18,280 bases of DNA from JACRLW01 sp050181465 (GTDB lineage Bacteria > Planctomycetota > UBA1135 > UBA2386). Below, in pieces: positions 1 through 7,563 of the stretch (position 1 is the stretch's first letter; each line of letters begins with the position of its first letter). A program made the position numbers and the translations under genes. Where the stretch lies: the NCBI GenBank assembly GCA_050181465.1, contig JBFXDD010000063.1, positions 1 to 18,280 of the forward strand, given 5' to 3'. The notes below the pieces were generated by a model. It was not told where the DNA came from. It was given only the letters and a program-made list of their open reading frames with translations, and made no database searches.

Positions 1-135
1 GTGATCGATTCCCGACGCGTGGACGTGGTGACGCGCGGTGAGGTCATCGACGCGGATGTTCCGATCCGCGTCTTGGCCGTCGATTCCAATCGTGTGGTCG
101 TCGCTGCCGCTCCGGCGCACGCCGATCGCGACTGA
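1..135 (+). CDS. NfeD-like protein, C-terminal end (partial)
   Basis: An open frame runs from the window edge to a TGA at 133-135 and gives 44 residues, including DVVTRGEVIDADVPIRVLAV and then NRVVVAA. This beta-rich pattern (VDVVTxGExI, a proline, IRV, NRVVV) is what the C-terminal OB-fold of NfeD proteins looks like. NfeD proteins are membrane proteins encoded next to flotillin-type SPFH genes and are thought to act with them. The next gene on the same strand, 32 bp downstream, is floA, which strongly supports the call and suggests one transcript. Only the tail is visible, so the full domain layout (short or long NfeD, with or without a ClpP-like protease part) cannot be told. Confidence 0.7.
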   Translation: MIDSRRVDVVTRGEVIDADVPIRVLAVDSNRVVVAAAPAHADRD

Positions 136-167
136 TCCGTCTTCCCTCGACTTCCTCAGCAACTCCG

Positions 168-1211
168 ATGTTCACGACAGCACTCCTCTCTCAGCCTCGC
201 GGCGACAGCCAGATCCTCTACTGGGTCTTGGGCGTCGCCATCATCCTCGTCCTGATCGTCGTCATCGTCCTCCTCAAGTTCATCAACTTGTGGATCCAGG
301 CCTACTTGTCGAAGGCGCCGATCAGCATCTTCGTGCTCATCGGAATGTCCCTTCGCAAGGTGAACCCCGCGGTGATCGTGCGCGCGATGATCAGCTCGCG
401 GCAGGCCGGTATTCCGATCGATGTGCGCGATCTCGAGGCGCACTATCTGGCCGGCGGCAACGTCATGCGCGTCGTCAGCGCACTGATCGCCGCCGACCGC
501 GCCAACCTGGGTCTCGACTTCCGCCGCGCGGCGGCGATCGATCTCGCCGGTCGCGATGTGTTGGAAGCGGTGCAAACCTCGGTCAACCCGCGCGTCATCG
601 ACTGTCCGGGTGCCGGCAAGATCGCGGCGATGGCCAAGGACGGCATTCAAGTGCTCGCGCGCGCGCGCGTGACGGTGCGAGCCAACATCGACCGCTTGGT
701 CGGTGGTGCGACCGAAGAGACCATCATTGCCCGTGTAGGCGAAGGCATCGTCTCTTCGATCGGCTCCTCGCAGACGCACAAGCACGTCCTCGAGAATCCC
801 GACTTCATCAGCCGGACGGTGCTGTCGAAGGGGCTCGACGCCGGGACGGCTTTCGAGATCCTGTCGATCGACATCGCGGACGTCGACATCGGCGAGAACA
901 TCGGTTCGCGACTGCAAGCGGACCAAGCCGAAGCCGACAAGCGCGTGGCGCAGGCCAAGGCCGAAGAGCGCCGCGCGATGGCGGTGGCTCTCGAGCAGGA
1001 GCAGACCGCGGAAGTCGTGGCGAATCGTGCGAAGCTCGTGCTCGCCGAGGCGGAGGTGCCCAAGGCGATGGCCGATGCTCTGCGTCAGGGCAACCTCGGA
1101 GTGATGGACTACCAGCGCCTGCGCAACATCGAGTCCGACACTCGAATGCGCCACGAGATCGCGAACGCCGAGGAGGGCCAAGGCAAGCGCGACGATCAGG
1201 AGCCCCGCTGA
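168..1211 (+). CDS. floA: Flotillin-like protein FloA (SPFH family)
   Basis: A 347-residue protein, the usual length for FloA/YqfA. FloA is a membrane-anchored scaffold that forms foci in functional membrane microdomains. Visible features: one hydrophobic segment at about residues 16-40, followed by KAPISIFVLIGMSLRKV; then the highly conserved SPFH core with ESHYLAGGNV-like EAHYLAGGNV, AAIDLAGRDVLEAVQ, TVRANIDRLVGGATEETI, ARVGEGIVSSIGSS and FEILSIDIADVDIGENIG; then an Ala/Glu-rich coiled-coil (about 245-300) with QAEADKRVAQAKAEERRAMA, ending near GNLGVMDYQRLRNI. These blocks match Bacillus FloA almost residue for residue, so the family call is secure. The ATG at 168 puts the membrane segment near the N-terminus; no clear Shine-Dalgarno is seen. 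It follows the NfeD-like gene by 32 bp, the usual nfeD-floA order. Confidence 0.96.
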   Translation: MFTTALLSQPRGDSQILYWVLGVAIILVLIVVIVLLKFINLWIQAYLSKAPISIFVLIGMSLRKVNPAVIVRAMISSRQAGIPIDVRDLEAHYLAGGNVMRVVSALIAADRANLGLDFRRAAAIDLAGRDVLEAVQTSVNPRVIDCPGAGKIAAMAKDGIQVLARARVTVRANIDRLVGGATEETIIARVGEGIVSSIGSSQTHKHVLENPDFISRTVLSKGLDAGTAFEILSIDIADVDIGENIGSRLQADQAEADKRVAQAKAEERRAMAVALEQEQTAEVVANRAKLVLAEAEVPKAMADALRQGNLGVMDYQRLRNIESDTRMRHEIANAEEGQGKRDDQEPR

Positions 1212-1265
1212 TCATGCAGTGGTCGTCGAACGTCCGCCGGATCGCCGGCTCGGTGAGGTGCGCCG

Positions 1266-1589
1266 ATGCGTGACCTCATCGAGGCGCTNNNNNNNNNNNN
1301 NNNNNNNNNNNNNNNNNNNNNNNNNNNNNNNNNNNNNNNNNNNNNNNNNNNNNNNNNNNNNNNNNNNNNNNNNNNNNNNNNNNNNNNNAGCGACGTCGGT
1401 GCGGGGATGCGCAACCGCAAACTCGAGATCCACATCGGCTCGAGCGGCGATCGTCGCGCGCATCGACGTCGCGAGCTGCACCGCGTGCTGGACCTCACCC
1501 GGCCGGCAACGGTGTTCCTCGCCGCCGAAGTGTTCGGCAAGCCGCTCGCCCTGCGCGACGAGCCCGGCGGTCTTCAGCCCGGTTCGTGA
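1266..1589 (+). CDS. Small hypothetical protein interrupted by an assembly gap
   Basis: I do not recognise this gene. An ATG at 1266 is preceded by GAGG at 1255-1258 with 7 nt spacing, a good ribosome binding site, and begins MRDLIEA before the run of N. After the gap the same nominal frame reads RKLEIHIGSSGDRRAHRRRE, then LHRVLDLTRPATVFLAAEVF, and stops at 1587-1589. The gap is a placeholder of 100 N, so the true length and even the shared frame of the two sides are not established; they could belong to two genes. It lies 54 bp after floA on the same strand and ends 14 bp before the convergent peptidase gene, so a third member of the nfeD-floA transcript is plausible. No catalytic motif is visible. 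Confidence 0.5.
   Translation: MRDLIEAXXXXXXXXXXXXXXXXXXXXXXXXXXXXXXXXXXSDVGAGMRNRKLEIHIGSSGDRRAHRRRELHRVLDLTRPATVFLAAEVFGKPLALRDEPGGLQPGS
1289..1388. other. Assembly gap (100 N)
   Basis: Exactly 100 consecutive N. That number is the usual placeholder for a scaffold gap of unknown size, so it should not be read as 100 real bases. It falls inside the small gene after floA. Confidence 0.98.
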
Positions 1590-1603
1590 CCCTCTGGCGT
1601 CGA

Positions 1604-3277
1604 TCAGTTCTTGATCGGCGCGGCCGGCACTTCGCGCCCTCGACCGCGCAGGCCTTCCCACTTCTCGCGGTCGACGTGCGGGCGGCGCTCACCTTGCGCC
1701 AACTCGAACGCGATGTCGTAGACGTAGGTCGCCACGCGTGCGAGCTTGCCGAAGTCGATCTTCTCGACGGTGTCGCTCGGCCGGTGGTAGTCGCGATGGA
1801 AGCCGGTGAAGAAGAAGGCGATCGGCACCCCGTGCTTCGCAAAGTTCCAGTGATCCGAGCGGAAGAACACGTCCTCGGCATCCCACTCGAGCGCGAAGCC
1901 GGCGAGGTCGTTGCGCGCGACACACAGCGAGTGGAGTTCCTCGCTGAGCTTCTGCGTCCCGACCAAGTGCAGGCAATCGAGGTTGTCCTGCGCCCGTTCC
2001 TCACCGCGTTCGCCCTCTTCGTTGCGGCCGATCATGTCGATCTGGAGTTCTGCGATCATCGCCTCGAGCGGGATCGACGGGTTCTTCGCGAAGAAGGCCG
2101 AGCCGATCAGGCCCATCTCCTCGCCGCAGAACGCCATGAACAAGATGCTCCGCTTGGGAGCGATGCCGTTGGCGACGAATGCGTCGGCGATGCCGAGCAA
2201 GCCGGCCGAGCCGGAACCGTCATCGTCGGCACCCGGCGAGATCACGCCGTTGCGAATCCCAAGGTGATCGAGGTGACAGCCGACGCCCACATACTCATCG
2301 CGCAACTTGGGATCACTGCCGGGCAGAATCGCGACCACGTTCCAGGCTGGGGCCTGCGACTCCTCGATCTTCACGTCGAGCTTCAGCCGCGCGGTCGGGA
2401 CTACGATCTTCTCGACCTTCGTCAGGCCTGCCGTCGTTCGGCCGAGTTGGAGCGCCGTCATCAGCCGATCCAGATCGCTGCGCTGAATGTCGCAGCGGGT
2501 GGGGGCGTTGCCGCGCCGGGCACCGGCCGGCCCGCCGGCACCGGTGCCGGGTCGGCTCATCGGCGGGAAGGCCTCGCTCGACTGCCAGGCTTCGTCGTCC
2601 GCGATCGCGACGAGCGTGCCGCCCGAACGTGACACGGCGCGGGCGATGCGACTGTTGCGACGCGCCCCTTCGAAGCGCCGGGCGTTGGCGTCGCTCGCAT
2701 CGCCGTCGGTCTTGCCGACATAGACCGCGATCACCGCGTGATCCTTGAGGTCCAGTTCTTCCAGATCGCTGCCGTCGGCGGCGGCCGTGGCCACGATCGC
2801 CAGGTTGCCGTCGATCGTGGTCGCGAGGCTTGCCTGCCCGCGAAGGCCATTCGCTGCAGCCAGCGACCAAACCATCTGGCCGTCGCGTTCCACCGCGAGA
2901 CCGGGCTCGGCGAGCTTGGGTGTCGACAAGGTCCACGGCACGGCTTGCAGGTAGGTGCCGTCGTCACCAGCTGGCTTCAGACCGAGCTTCTCGAAGTGCG
3001 CCGACACGTACTCGGCGGCCTTGCGGAAACCCTCCTGGCCGGTGCCGCGACCCTCGAACTCCGGCGATGCCAGGACACCTAGGTAGTCGCGAAGCTTGGT
3101 TTCCGCGATCGCTGCGGCGCCGCGAGCGCGATCGGCCGGGAGTTCGCGACGAGCGACGGTCTTGGTGTCCTGTGCGAGACCGACACCCGCGAGTGCCAGG
3201 AGCGCGACAGCCGCGAAGGGGGCGGTGGCCGGCGACACGGTGGCCGCGAGAATCTGGGGGCGAGAGTTCACGTGCAT
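1604..3277 (-). CDS. Secreted M28-family metallopeptidase
   Basis: A 557-residue zinc-dependent aminopeptidase-like protein, probably exported. The N-terminus has a signal peptide (hydrophobic AAVALLALAGVGLAQ, likely cleavage near residue 36). Residues about 60-120 resemble the lead-in of M28 enzymes (LASPEFEGRGTGQEG, AAEYVSAHFEKLGL). Residues about 150-280 probably form a PA-like insert. The catalytic domain carries the whole M28 metal set: H335 in VGCHLDHLG, D351 in GADDDGSG, the E386-E387 pair in FCGEEMGLIGS, D414 in QIDMIGR and H498 in FHRDYHRPSDT. RSDHWNFAKHGVP is also typical. All key residues are present, so activity is likely; the substrate is unknown. It is the last gene of a three-gene minus-strand set, 48 bp after the lipoprotein gene. 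The start could be the ATG used here or the GTG two codons later. Confidence 0.93.
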   Translation of the reverse strand: MHVNSRPQILAATVSPATAPFAAVALLALAGVGLAQDTKTVARRELPADRARGAAAIAETKLRDYLGVLASPEFEGRGTGQEGFRKAAEYVSAHFEKLGLKPAGDDGTYLQAVPWTLSTPKLAEPGLAVERDGQMVWSLAAANGLRGQASLATTIDGNLAIVATAAADGSDLEELDLKDHAVIAVYVGKTDGDASDANARRFEGARRNSRIARAVSRSGGTLVAIADDEAWQSSEAFPPMSRPGTGAGGPAGARRGNAPTRCDIQRSDLDRLMTALQLGRTTAGLTKVEKIVVPTARLKLDVKIEESQAPAWNVVAILPGSDPKLRDEYVGVGCHLDHLGIRNGVISPGADDDGSGSAGLLGIADAFVANGIAPKRSILFMAFCGEEMGLIGSAFFAKNPSIPLEAMIAELQIDMIGRNEEGERGEERAQDNLDCLHLVGTQKLSEELHSLCVARNDLAGFALEWDAEDVFFRSDHWNFAKHGVPIAFFFTGFHRDYHRPSDTVEKIDFGKLARVATYVYDIAFELAQGERRPHVDREKWEGLRGRGREVPAAPIKN

Positions 3278-3325
3278 GTTAGGAAGGCGGCGAGCGTCGG
3301 GAGGCGTCGTCGCTGCGCGGATACG

Positions 3326-3856
3326 TCAGTCGCGATCGCTCGGCGAGTCGACGAGGGTCGTCGACAGATCGAGTTCGGTCTCGTGCCGGGCGTCCTCCGC
3401 GTAGCCGAAGGGCCAGCGGTCGAGGGAGAATAGCGGCACCAACTGCGGCGGCGCGTGACGGACTCTTCGCAGAGATGTCCCGACCGAAGCCGCGCCGGCG
3501 ACCGACGCGGCGAGGTCCCGGCTGCCGTCCATCAGCGATTGCGGCGCTCGGATGACTCGGTCCATGGATCGACCCAGGCGTCGCATCGCCGGCGTGGTCT
3601 GGCGCCCAGTCAGGGCGACCGGCGCCGAGATCGCGCGGGCAGAGCGCTGCAGCGCGGCGTCCGAGTGGCGGCCGAGCACTGCGGGCAAGGTCCGAAGATC
3701 CTCGCTCGCCTCGCCGAACAGCCGCGCGAGGCTACGCGACATCCCGGCGATGGGACGCGCCGGATCGATGCCCGGTCGATGGCCCTCGGTCGCCGCGCAG
3801 CCGACGACGAGTGTTAGGAGCGTCGAGCAGAGGGCGTTGCGCAGCGTGTTCGTCAC
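3326..3856 (-). CDS. Hypothetical lipoprotein
   Basis: A 176-residue protein I cannot assign to a named family. It starts at a GTG and has a short charged N-terminus, a hydrophobic stretch (LCSTLLTLVVGC) and a lipobox with Cys20, so it is predicted to be lipidated and membrane-bound. The in-frame ATG further down would lose the lipobox, which favours the GTG. The mature part is rich in Arg, Ser and Ala and probably helical (MSRSLARLFGEASEDL, QRSARAISAPVALTGR), ending in a hydrophobic/aromatic section (PPQLVPLFSLDRWPFGYAED). It sits 38 bp after the membrane protein gene and 48 bp before the M28 peptidase gene on the same strand, so co-transcription is likely. No catalytic motif is visible. Confidence 0.72.
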   Translation of the reverse strand: MTNTLRNALCSTLLTLVVGCAATEGHRPGIDPARPIAGMSRSLARLFGEASEDLRTLPAVLGRHSDAALQRSARAISAPVALTGRQTTPAMRRLGRSMDRVIRAPQSLMDGSRDLAASVAGAASVGTSLRRVRHAPPQLVPLFSLDRWPFGYAEDARHETELDLSTTLVDSPSDRD

Positions 3857-3894
3857 GGTCCAACCAGTATCGGCGATTTCCGCTCAGAGACGAG

Positions 3895-5322
3895 TCAGCG
3901 GTCGAATGCCAGTAGCGGCCAGGACCGATCCGGCAGGTCGCGCACCGCGAATCGGGCTCGCAGCTCGCGCTCGAGCGCCTCGATCCGTCCTTCCATCCCA
4001 CGCATGCCGCCGCGGAGGCGATAGCTCAGATCCAGGACGACCGGTCGCCGCTTCAGCTCCTCGCGCAGGAAAGCGACCAGCGAGTCGACGAGCACGCGAT
4101 CGTCGGGCTGCTGCAGCGCGAGTGCCGTGAGGTTGATCTCTTCGAGCTGCGAGGAGTAGTGCTGAGCCGGGGGTGCGTTGTCGCTCGCCGACAGAACCAA
4201 GCCGGCATTGTCGAGAGCGAACTCGAGGCGCGTGATGCGTTCGCCGAGCCGCTGTTCGCTGCCGAAGGAGAACAGTTGCCAAGCGCCGATCGCGGCCTGA
4301 GCCAGGATCCAGGGCAGGGCCGTGCGGACACCGGCTCGCGTTCGCTCGAGGTCGGCGAGCAAGAGCGCGGTGGCGGGAATCGTTCCGATCAAGTAGGCGC
4401 CGCGCTCGGGTACCGACCACCAGAGGAAGAACGCCGTCGCCGGGACGATACTCGCTGCCAGTGCGAGATCGCGAGGCGTCGCGCGGCGGAGTGCACAACC
4501 GAGTGCGACCAGTTGCAGCGGCGCGAGGAGCGCGAGCGGCAGGAGCCATGTCTCCACGATCGTCTCGACGCCGAAGTTGCCGGCGAACTCGCGGATGGTC
4601 GCGAAGGACTCGCCCGTGGGGAGCGCGGGCGGAAGGCCGCGGAGTGCGCGCGAGAGAATGGCGCCGCCGAGCATGCCGACGAGGAGCGTGCCGCCTTTGG
4701 CGACGAACTGGGCCAGGCTGGAGTGATCGCCCGCCCGCGGTCGCATCGCGTGGGCCAACAGTAGGAAGCCGGGACCGAAGACAAGGGTGGTCGGGTGCGT
4801 GAGTTGTGCCACCGCGAGTGCGAGGGCGAGCAGGACGGTCGACCGTCGGCCGTGTTGCCAGTCGAGGGCCAGCGTCAGCCACGTCGCGAACGCGATGGCC
4901 GCGAACTGCAGCGAGTGGGTCTCGACTACCGCACCGAAGAACCAGACGACGGGTGTGACCGCAACCAAGGTGCCGATGGCCAGCACTGCCCGTCCCGGGC
5001 TGCCGCCGCGGCCCAGGGCGGCGGTCGTGAAGCCCACTCCGATCGCCATCCCGAGTGCGCTCAGCAGATGCATCGCGAGAGCTGGGTCGTGCGGTCGAAG
5101 TGCGGAGTGCAGGGCCAATGCCAGCTGCGGATACAGCGGATTGTGGTAAGCGGCCGGAATCTGGCCGCTCGCGATCCAATGCACGAAGTGTGCGGCGTCG
5201 TTGCCGAAGAGGCGATCGGGTGCGGTCGACATCGCGAACGCGAACGCCGCGATCGCCATCACACACGGCACGCTCCGTGCTGCGGATCGATCGGTTCGGG
5301 GCAGGATCGCGACGGGAGACAT
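3895..5322 (-). CDS. Multi-pass membrane protein, GT-C glycosyltransferase-like
   Basis: About 475 residues with many hydrophobic segments, such as AIAAFAFAMS, LLSALGMAIGVGF, VAVTPVVWFFGAVV, GTLLVGMLGGAIL, LLPLALLAPLQLVALGCAL and ATAFFLWWSV. The layout suggests a GT-C fold protein of the ArnT/PMT or DUF2723 type: a first short loop with acidic NDAAHFVHWIASGQIPAAYH followed by NPLYPQLALAL, many helices, then a soluble C-terminal part (about the last 120 residues). Such proteins move sugars from lipid carriers; here that is inference from topology. The ATG at 5322 was chosen because the 86 codons upstream in frame are Arg/Gly-rich with no membrane character and would run into the divergent gene; an ATG at 5259 is the alternative. 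It is the first gene of the minus-strand set and is divergent from the SGNH-like gene across 116 bp. Confidence 0.7.
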   Translation of the reverse strand: MSPVAILPRTDRSAARSVPCVMAIAAFAFAMSTAPDRLFGNDAAHFVHWIASGQIPAAYHNPLYPQLALALHSALRPHDPALAMHLLSALGMAIGVGFTTAALGRGGSPGRAVLAIGTLVAVTPVVWFFGAVVETHSLQFAAIAFATWLTLALDWQHGRRSTVLLALALAVAQLTHPTTLVFGPGFLLLAHAMRPRAGDHSSLAQFVAKGGTLLVGMLGGAILSRALRGLPPALPTGESFATIREFAGNFGVETIVETWLLPLALLAPLQLVALGCALRRATPRDLALAASIVPATAFFLWWSVPERGAYLIGTIPATALLLADLERTRAGVRTALPWILAQAAIGAWQLFSFGSEQRLGERITRLEFALDNAGLVLSASDNAPPAQHYSSQLEEINLTALALQQPDDRVLVDSLVAFLREELKRRPVVLDLSYRLRGGMRGMEGRIEALERELRARFAVRDLPDRSWPLLAFDR

Positions 5323-5421
5323 CGGGAGCGGCGGCGGCGAGGCGACGCGCGAAGGATCGCGACGAGCGGCGCAAAGTGCCAGGAACTGATTCGCGGAGGC
5401 GAGGATCCGGCCACCGACCGC

Positions 5422-5427
5422 TAACCT
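5422..5427 (+). promoter_or_regulatory. Possible -10 element of a (near-)leaderless promoter
   Basis: TAACCT lies 11 nt before the ATG at 5439, in the 116 bp between two divergent genes, and there is no Shine-Dalgarno before that ATG. A TANNNT box this close to a start fits a leaderless or very short-leader transcript. No convincing -35 box was identified. Confidence 0.25.
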
Positions 5428-5438
5428 GTGACCGCCCG

Positions 5439-7391
5439 ATGCCGTCCGATCGCCCTGCACGGTCCCGCCGCCGCCGCATCCTGTTCCTCGGCTGTGCGCT
5501 GCTCCTGCTCTGGCTGTGCGCCGAGATCCTCGCCTTCGTCGTCTATTGGGCCGGATTCGGGGAACGCTTCTCGCCGGCACGGCATGCCGAACTGAGGACC
5601 GAGCTGACCGATGCGTCGCAGCAGGCGCTGCAGCAGCGGCGCACGGCGACCTCGATCAACTGGAGCTTGCATCCGTACCTCGGCTACGTGATGGATCCAG
5701 AGGACGCCTCGGCGAGTCGGCCACCGGGTAGCCTGCTGCCGATCTCGTCGCACGGCTTCCTCGATGACGGCCCGCCGCGTCGGCTTCGCGGACCCGACGA
5801 GCTGCACGTGGCCATCCTCGGCGGTTCCGTGGCGCAGCACTTCGCGGAGTTCGGTGCGCCCACCTTGGCCGCCGCGCTTCGCGAGCAACCGGGACTGGCC
5901 CATCTCCGGATCGTGTTCGTTCGATTGGCGCTGCCGGGCTACCGCCAGCCGCAACAGGTCTTGGCGTTGGACTACGCGCTCGCCCAAGGTGCGCGATTCG
6001 ACGCGATCCTCGATCTCAGCGGGCTCAATGAACTCGCCGAACCGGTGCAGAAGGACGCCGAGGGTGTCGTGCACCCCGACTTCCCGTCGAACTGGCAATT
6101 CCTCGCCGCGCAGAGCCTCGAGCCCGCGACACAGCGAGCGATCGGGGGCGCGACCTTCCTCCGCGATCTCCGGGCGAACCTCGCCCACTGGACCGACCTA
6201 CCGATTCTGCGTTGGTCGCCGCTCTGCGGACTTGCGTGGCGAAGCGCCGATCGCGCGCTCGAAGCGCGTCAGACTCGATTCGCCGCGGAGGCGGCGCGGC
6301 GTGGGGATCTCGTTTCCTTCGGCATTCGCGGACCGAGTGTCGAATCGTTGGGTTTCGATGCTGCGCTCGACTACGGCGCGGAGCTCTGGCAGCGGGGGGC
6401 CCGGCTGATTCACCAACGCGCCGAGTCGATCGGCGCGAAGGCGTTCTTCTTCTTGCAGCCCAATCAGTACGTCGACGGCGGCAAGCCCTTGAGCGCAACC
6501 GAGCGACGCGATGCGTTTCGCACGGATCATCCATCGCGTCGCATCGTCATGGACGGCTTTCCGCGCCTGCGCGTCCGCGGGGAACAACTCGCGCAGGAGG
6601 GTGTCGCGTTCTTCGACCTGTCGAAGGTCTTTGCCGATGTGGCGGAGACGCTTTATCTGGATCCGTGTTGTCATCTCAACGAGCGCGGCAACCAGCTCCT
6701 GGCGAGCGCGGTTGCGCGGATCCTCGGGCCTTCGCTCGCGCTGGATCGCACCCCGTTCCCGCGGGACCTCGTCCGCGGCCTGCGCGCCGACCCGTCGTCC
6801 ATCCGACTATCGGCGATGTTCGCGGCGACGCGGATCGAGATCATCGCGGATCTCGCGGACGGTAGCTCACGCCACGCGAGTTTCGCGTGTCGCGACTACG
6901 CGAGCGAAGATTCGCGCGTGGTCGAAGTCGATGCCTACGGCGTCCTTACGGCGCTGCGTGAGGGCAGCACGGCGATTCGCGCCACTCTCGCCGGCCACTC
7001 GGTGCGCGTTCCGGTGACGGTGGCGTTCCCGCCGCAGCACGCTTTGGATTCGCCGTCGCCCCGCCGAGACGATCCCGCACTCGTCGTCACCTCGAGCGAG
7101 ACCGACTTGACGATCGGACTCGATCGCGACGCCCCGGCGGGAATCGAATCAGCATGGCTCCTCATCGGGACGGAACCGTACCGATCGCCCTATTGCCGCG
7201 AGATGCTCTACGTGGATGCGCGTGCGAACCCGCCGAGGATCGTCGCGCGGAGCGGCGAGCGCTTCGCGTGGTCGGTGCCGATCGAACCGGCCCTGCGTGG
7301 GCGCGCGATCTGTCTACAAGCGGGCTTGCTCGATCCACGGCTGCCGTGCGGGGTCCGCGTGACGGACGCCGTTGTCGTCCGATTGCCGTGA
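5439..7391 (+). CDS. Membrane-anchored SGNH-like protein with Ig-like and C-terminal beta modules
   Basis: A 650-residue protein with an N-terminal membrane anchor (RRRILFLGCALLLLWLCAEI, residues about 12-38). Residues about 120-435 look like an SGNH hydrolase: AILGGSVA with candidate nucleophile Ser130, DLSGLNE (block III-like, Gly195/Asn197), and LDPCCHLNERGN with candidate Asp408/His412. Proteins of this type are found near surface-polysaccharide genes and may act on acyl groups of glycans. The spacing DPCCH is one residue longer than the usual DxxH, so activity is not certain. Residues about 465-530 resemble a bacterial Ig-like (Big2) domain (DSRVVEVDAYGVLTALREGS). The last 80 residues (WLLIGTEPYRSP through CLQAGLLDP to VTDAVVVRLP) match the C-terminal module of secreted planctomycete proteins. 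The ATG at 5439 was chosen because it directly precedes the anchor. Confidence 0.75.
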   Translation: MPSDRPARSRRRRILFLGCALLLLWLCAEILAFVVYWAGFGERFSPARHAELRTELTDASQQALQQRRTATSINWSLHPYLGYVMDPEDASASRPPGSLLPISSHGFLDDGPPRRLRGPDELHVAILGGSVAQHFAEFGAPTLAAALREQPGLAHLRIVFVRLALPGYRQPQQVLALDYALAQGARFDAILDLSGLNELAEPVQKDAEGVVHPDFPSNWQFLAAQSLEPATQRAIGGATFLRDLRANLAHWTDLPILRWSPLCGLAWRSADRALEARQTRFAAEAARRGDLVSFGIRGPSVESLGFDAALDYGAELWQRGARLIHQRAESIGAKAFFFLQPNQYVDGGKPLSATERRDAFRTDHPSRRIVMDGFPRLRVRGEQLAQEGVAFFDLSKVFADVAETLYLDPCCHLNERGNQLLASAVARILGPSLALDRTPFPRDLVRGLRADPSSIRLSAMFAATRIEIIADLADGSSRHASFACRDYASEDSRVVEVDAYGVLTALREGSTAIRATLAGHSVRVPVTVAFPPQHALDSPSPRRDDPALVVTSSETDLTIGLDRDAPAGIESAWLLIGTEPYRSPYCREMLYVDARANPPRIVARSGERFAWSVPIEPALRGRAICLQAGLLDPRLPCGVRVTDAVVVRLP

Positions 7392-7421
7392 CTCGTCCCG
7401 ATGGGTGCGCGCCACCTTGCG

Positions 7422-7554
7422 CCGGCCCGGACGACTCGTGGAAGTCCGCCGCGATCGCCGCAGCTCGCGCCCGGCGGCGTCGCTACGTCGGCTCCTGCCT
7501 GGGCATCGACCTGCGTCGATCTCGCGACGACGATTCGCGAATCGTCCAGGCTAG
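7422..7554 (+). repeat. Dispersed palindromic repeat, copy A (short form)
   Basis: This 133 bp stretch aligns with copies B and C over both halves. Shared blocks include GCGATCGCCGCA, TCGCGCCCGGCGGCGTCGCT, ACGTCGGCTCCT, CCTGGGCATCGACCTG, TCGATCT and GCGACGACG, ending GGCTAG. It lacks about 51 bp of the centre. The missing part in the long copies is bounded by near-identical direct repeats (CTCCTCCCTGG and CTCCTTCCTGG), so loss by recombination or slippage between them is likely. The left end reads CCGG instead of CTAG, so this copy looks older. The right half contains a perfect 18-bp palindrome at 7529-7546. The repeat fills most of the gap between the SGNH-like gene (stop 7391) and the DUF1080 gene (ATG 7564). 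Confidence 0.85.
7529..7546. promoter_or_regulatory. Perfect 18-bp palindrome upstream of the DUF1080 gene
   Basis: GACGATTCGCGAATCGTC is its own reverse complement and ends 17 nt before the ATG at 7564. It lies in the right arm of repeat copy A; the matching part of copies B and C is not a perfect palindrome. It could be an operator or a short hairpin, or may have arisen by chance drift inside the repeat. Confidence 0.35.
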
Positions 7555-7563
7555 CATGCGCGC

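Noticed and set aside
38..1273. A long open frame on the plus strand overlapping floA in another frame
   Set aside because: The translation is Arg/Gly-rich low complexity, as expected from shifted frames of GC-rich genes, while floA is strongly conserved in the overlapping frame.
1586..2632. A 348-codon plus-strand open frame antisense to the M28 peptidase
   Set aside because: The complete M28 metal-binding set is on the other strand.
3884..5479. A 531-codon minus-strand open frame overlapping the membrane protein gene
   Set aside because: Its translation is Arg-rich without any domain; the frame ending at 3895 has clear membrane segments.
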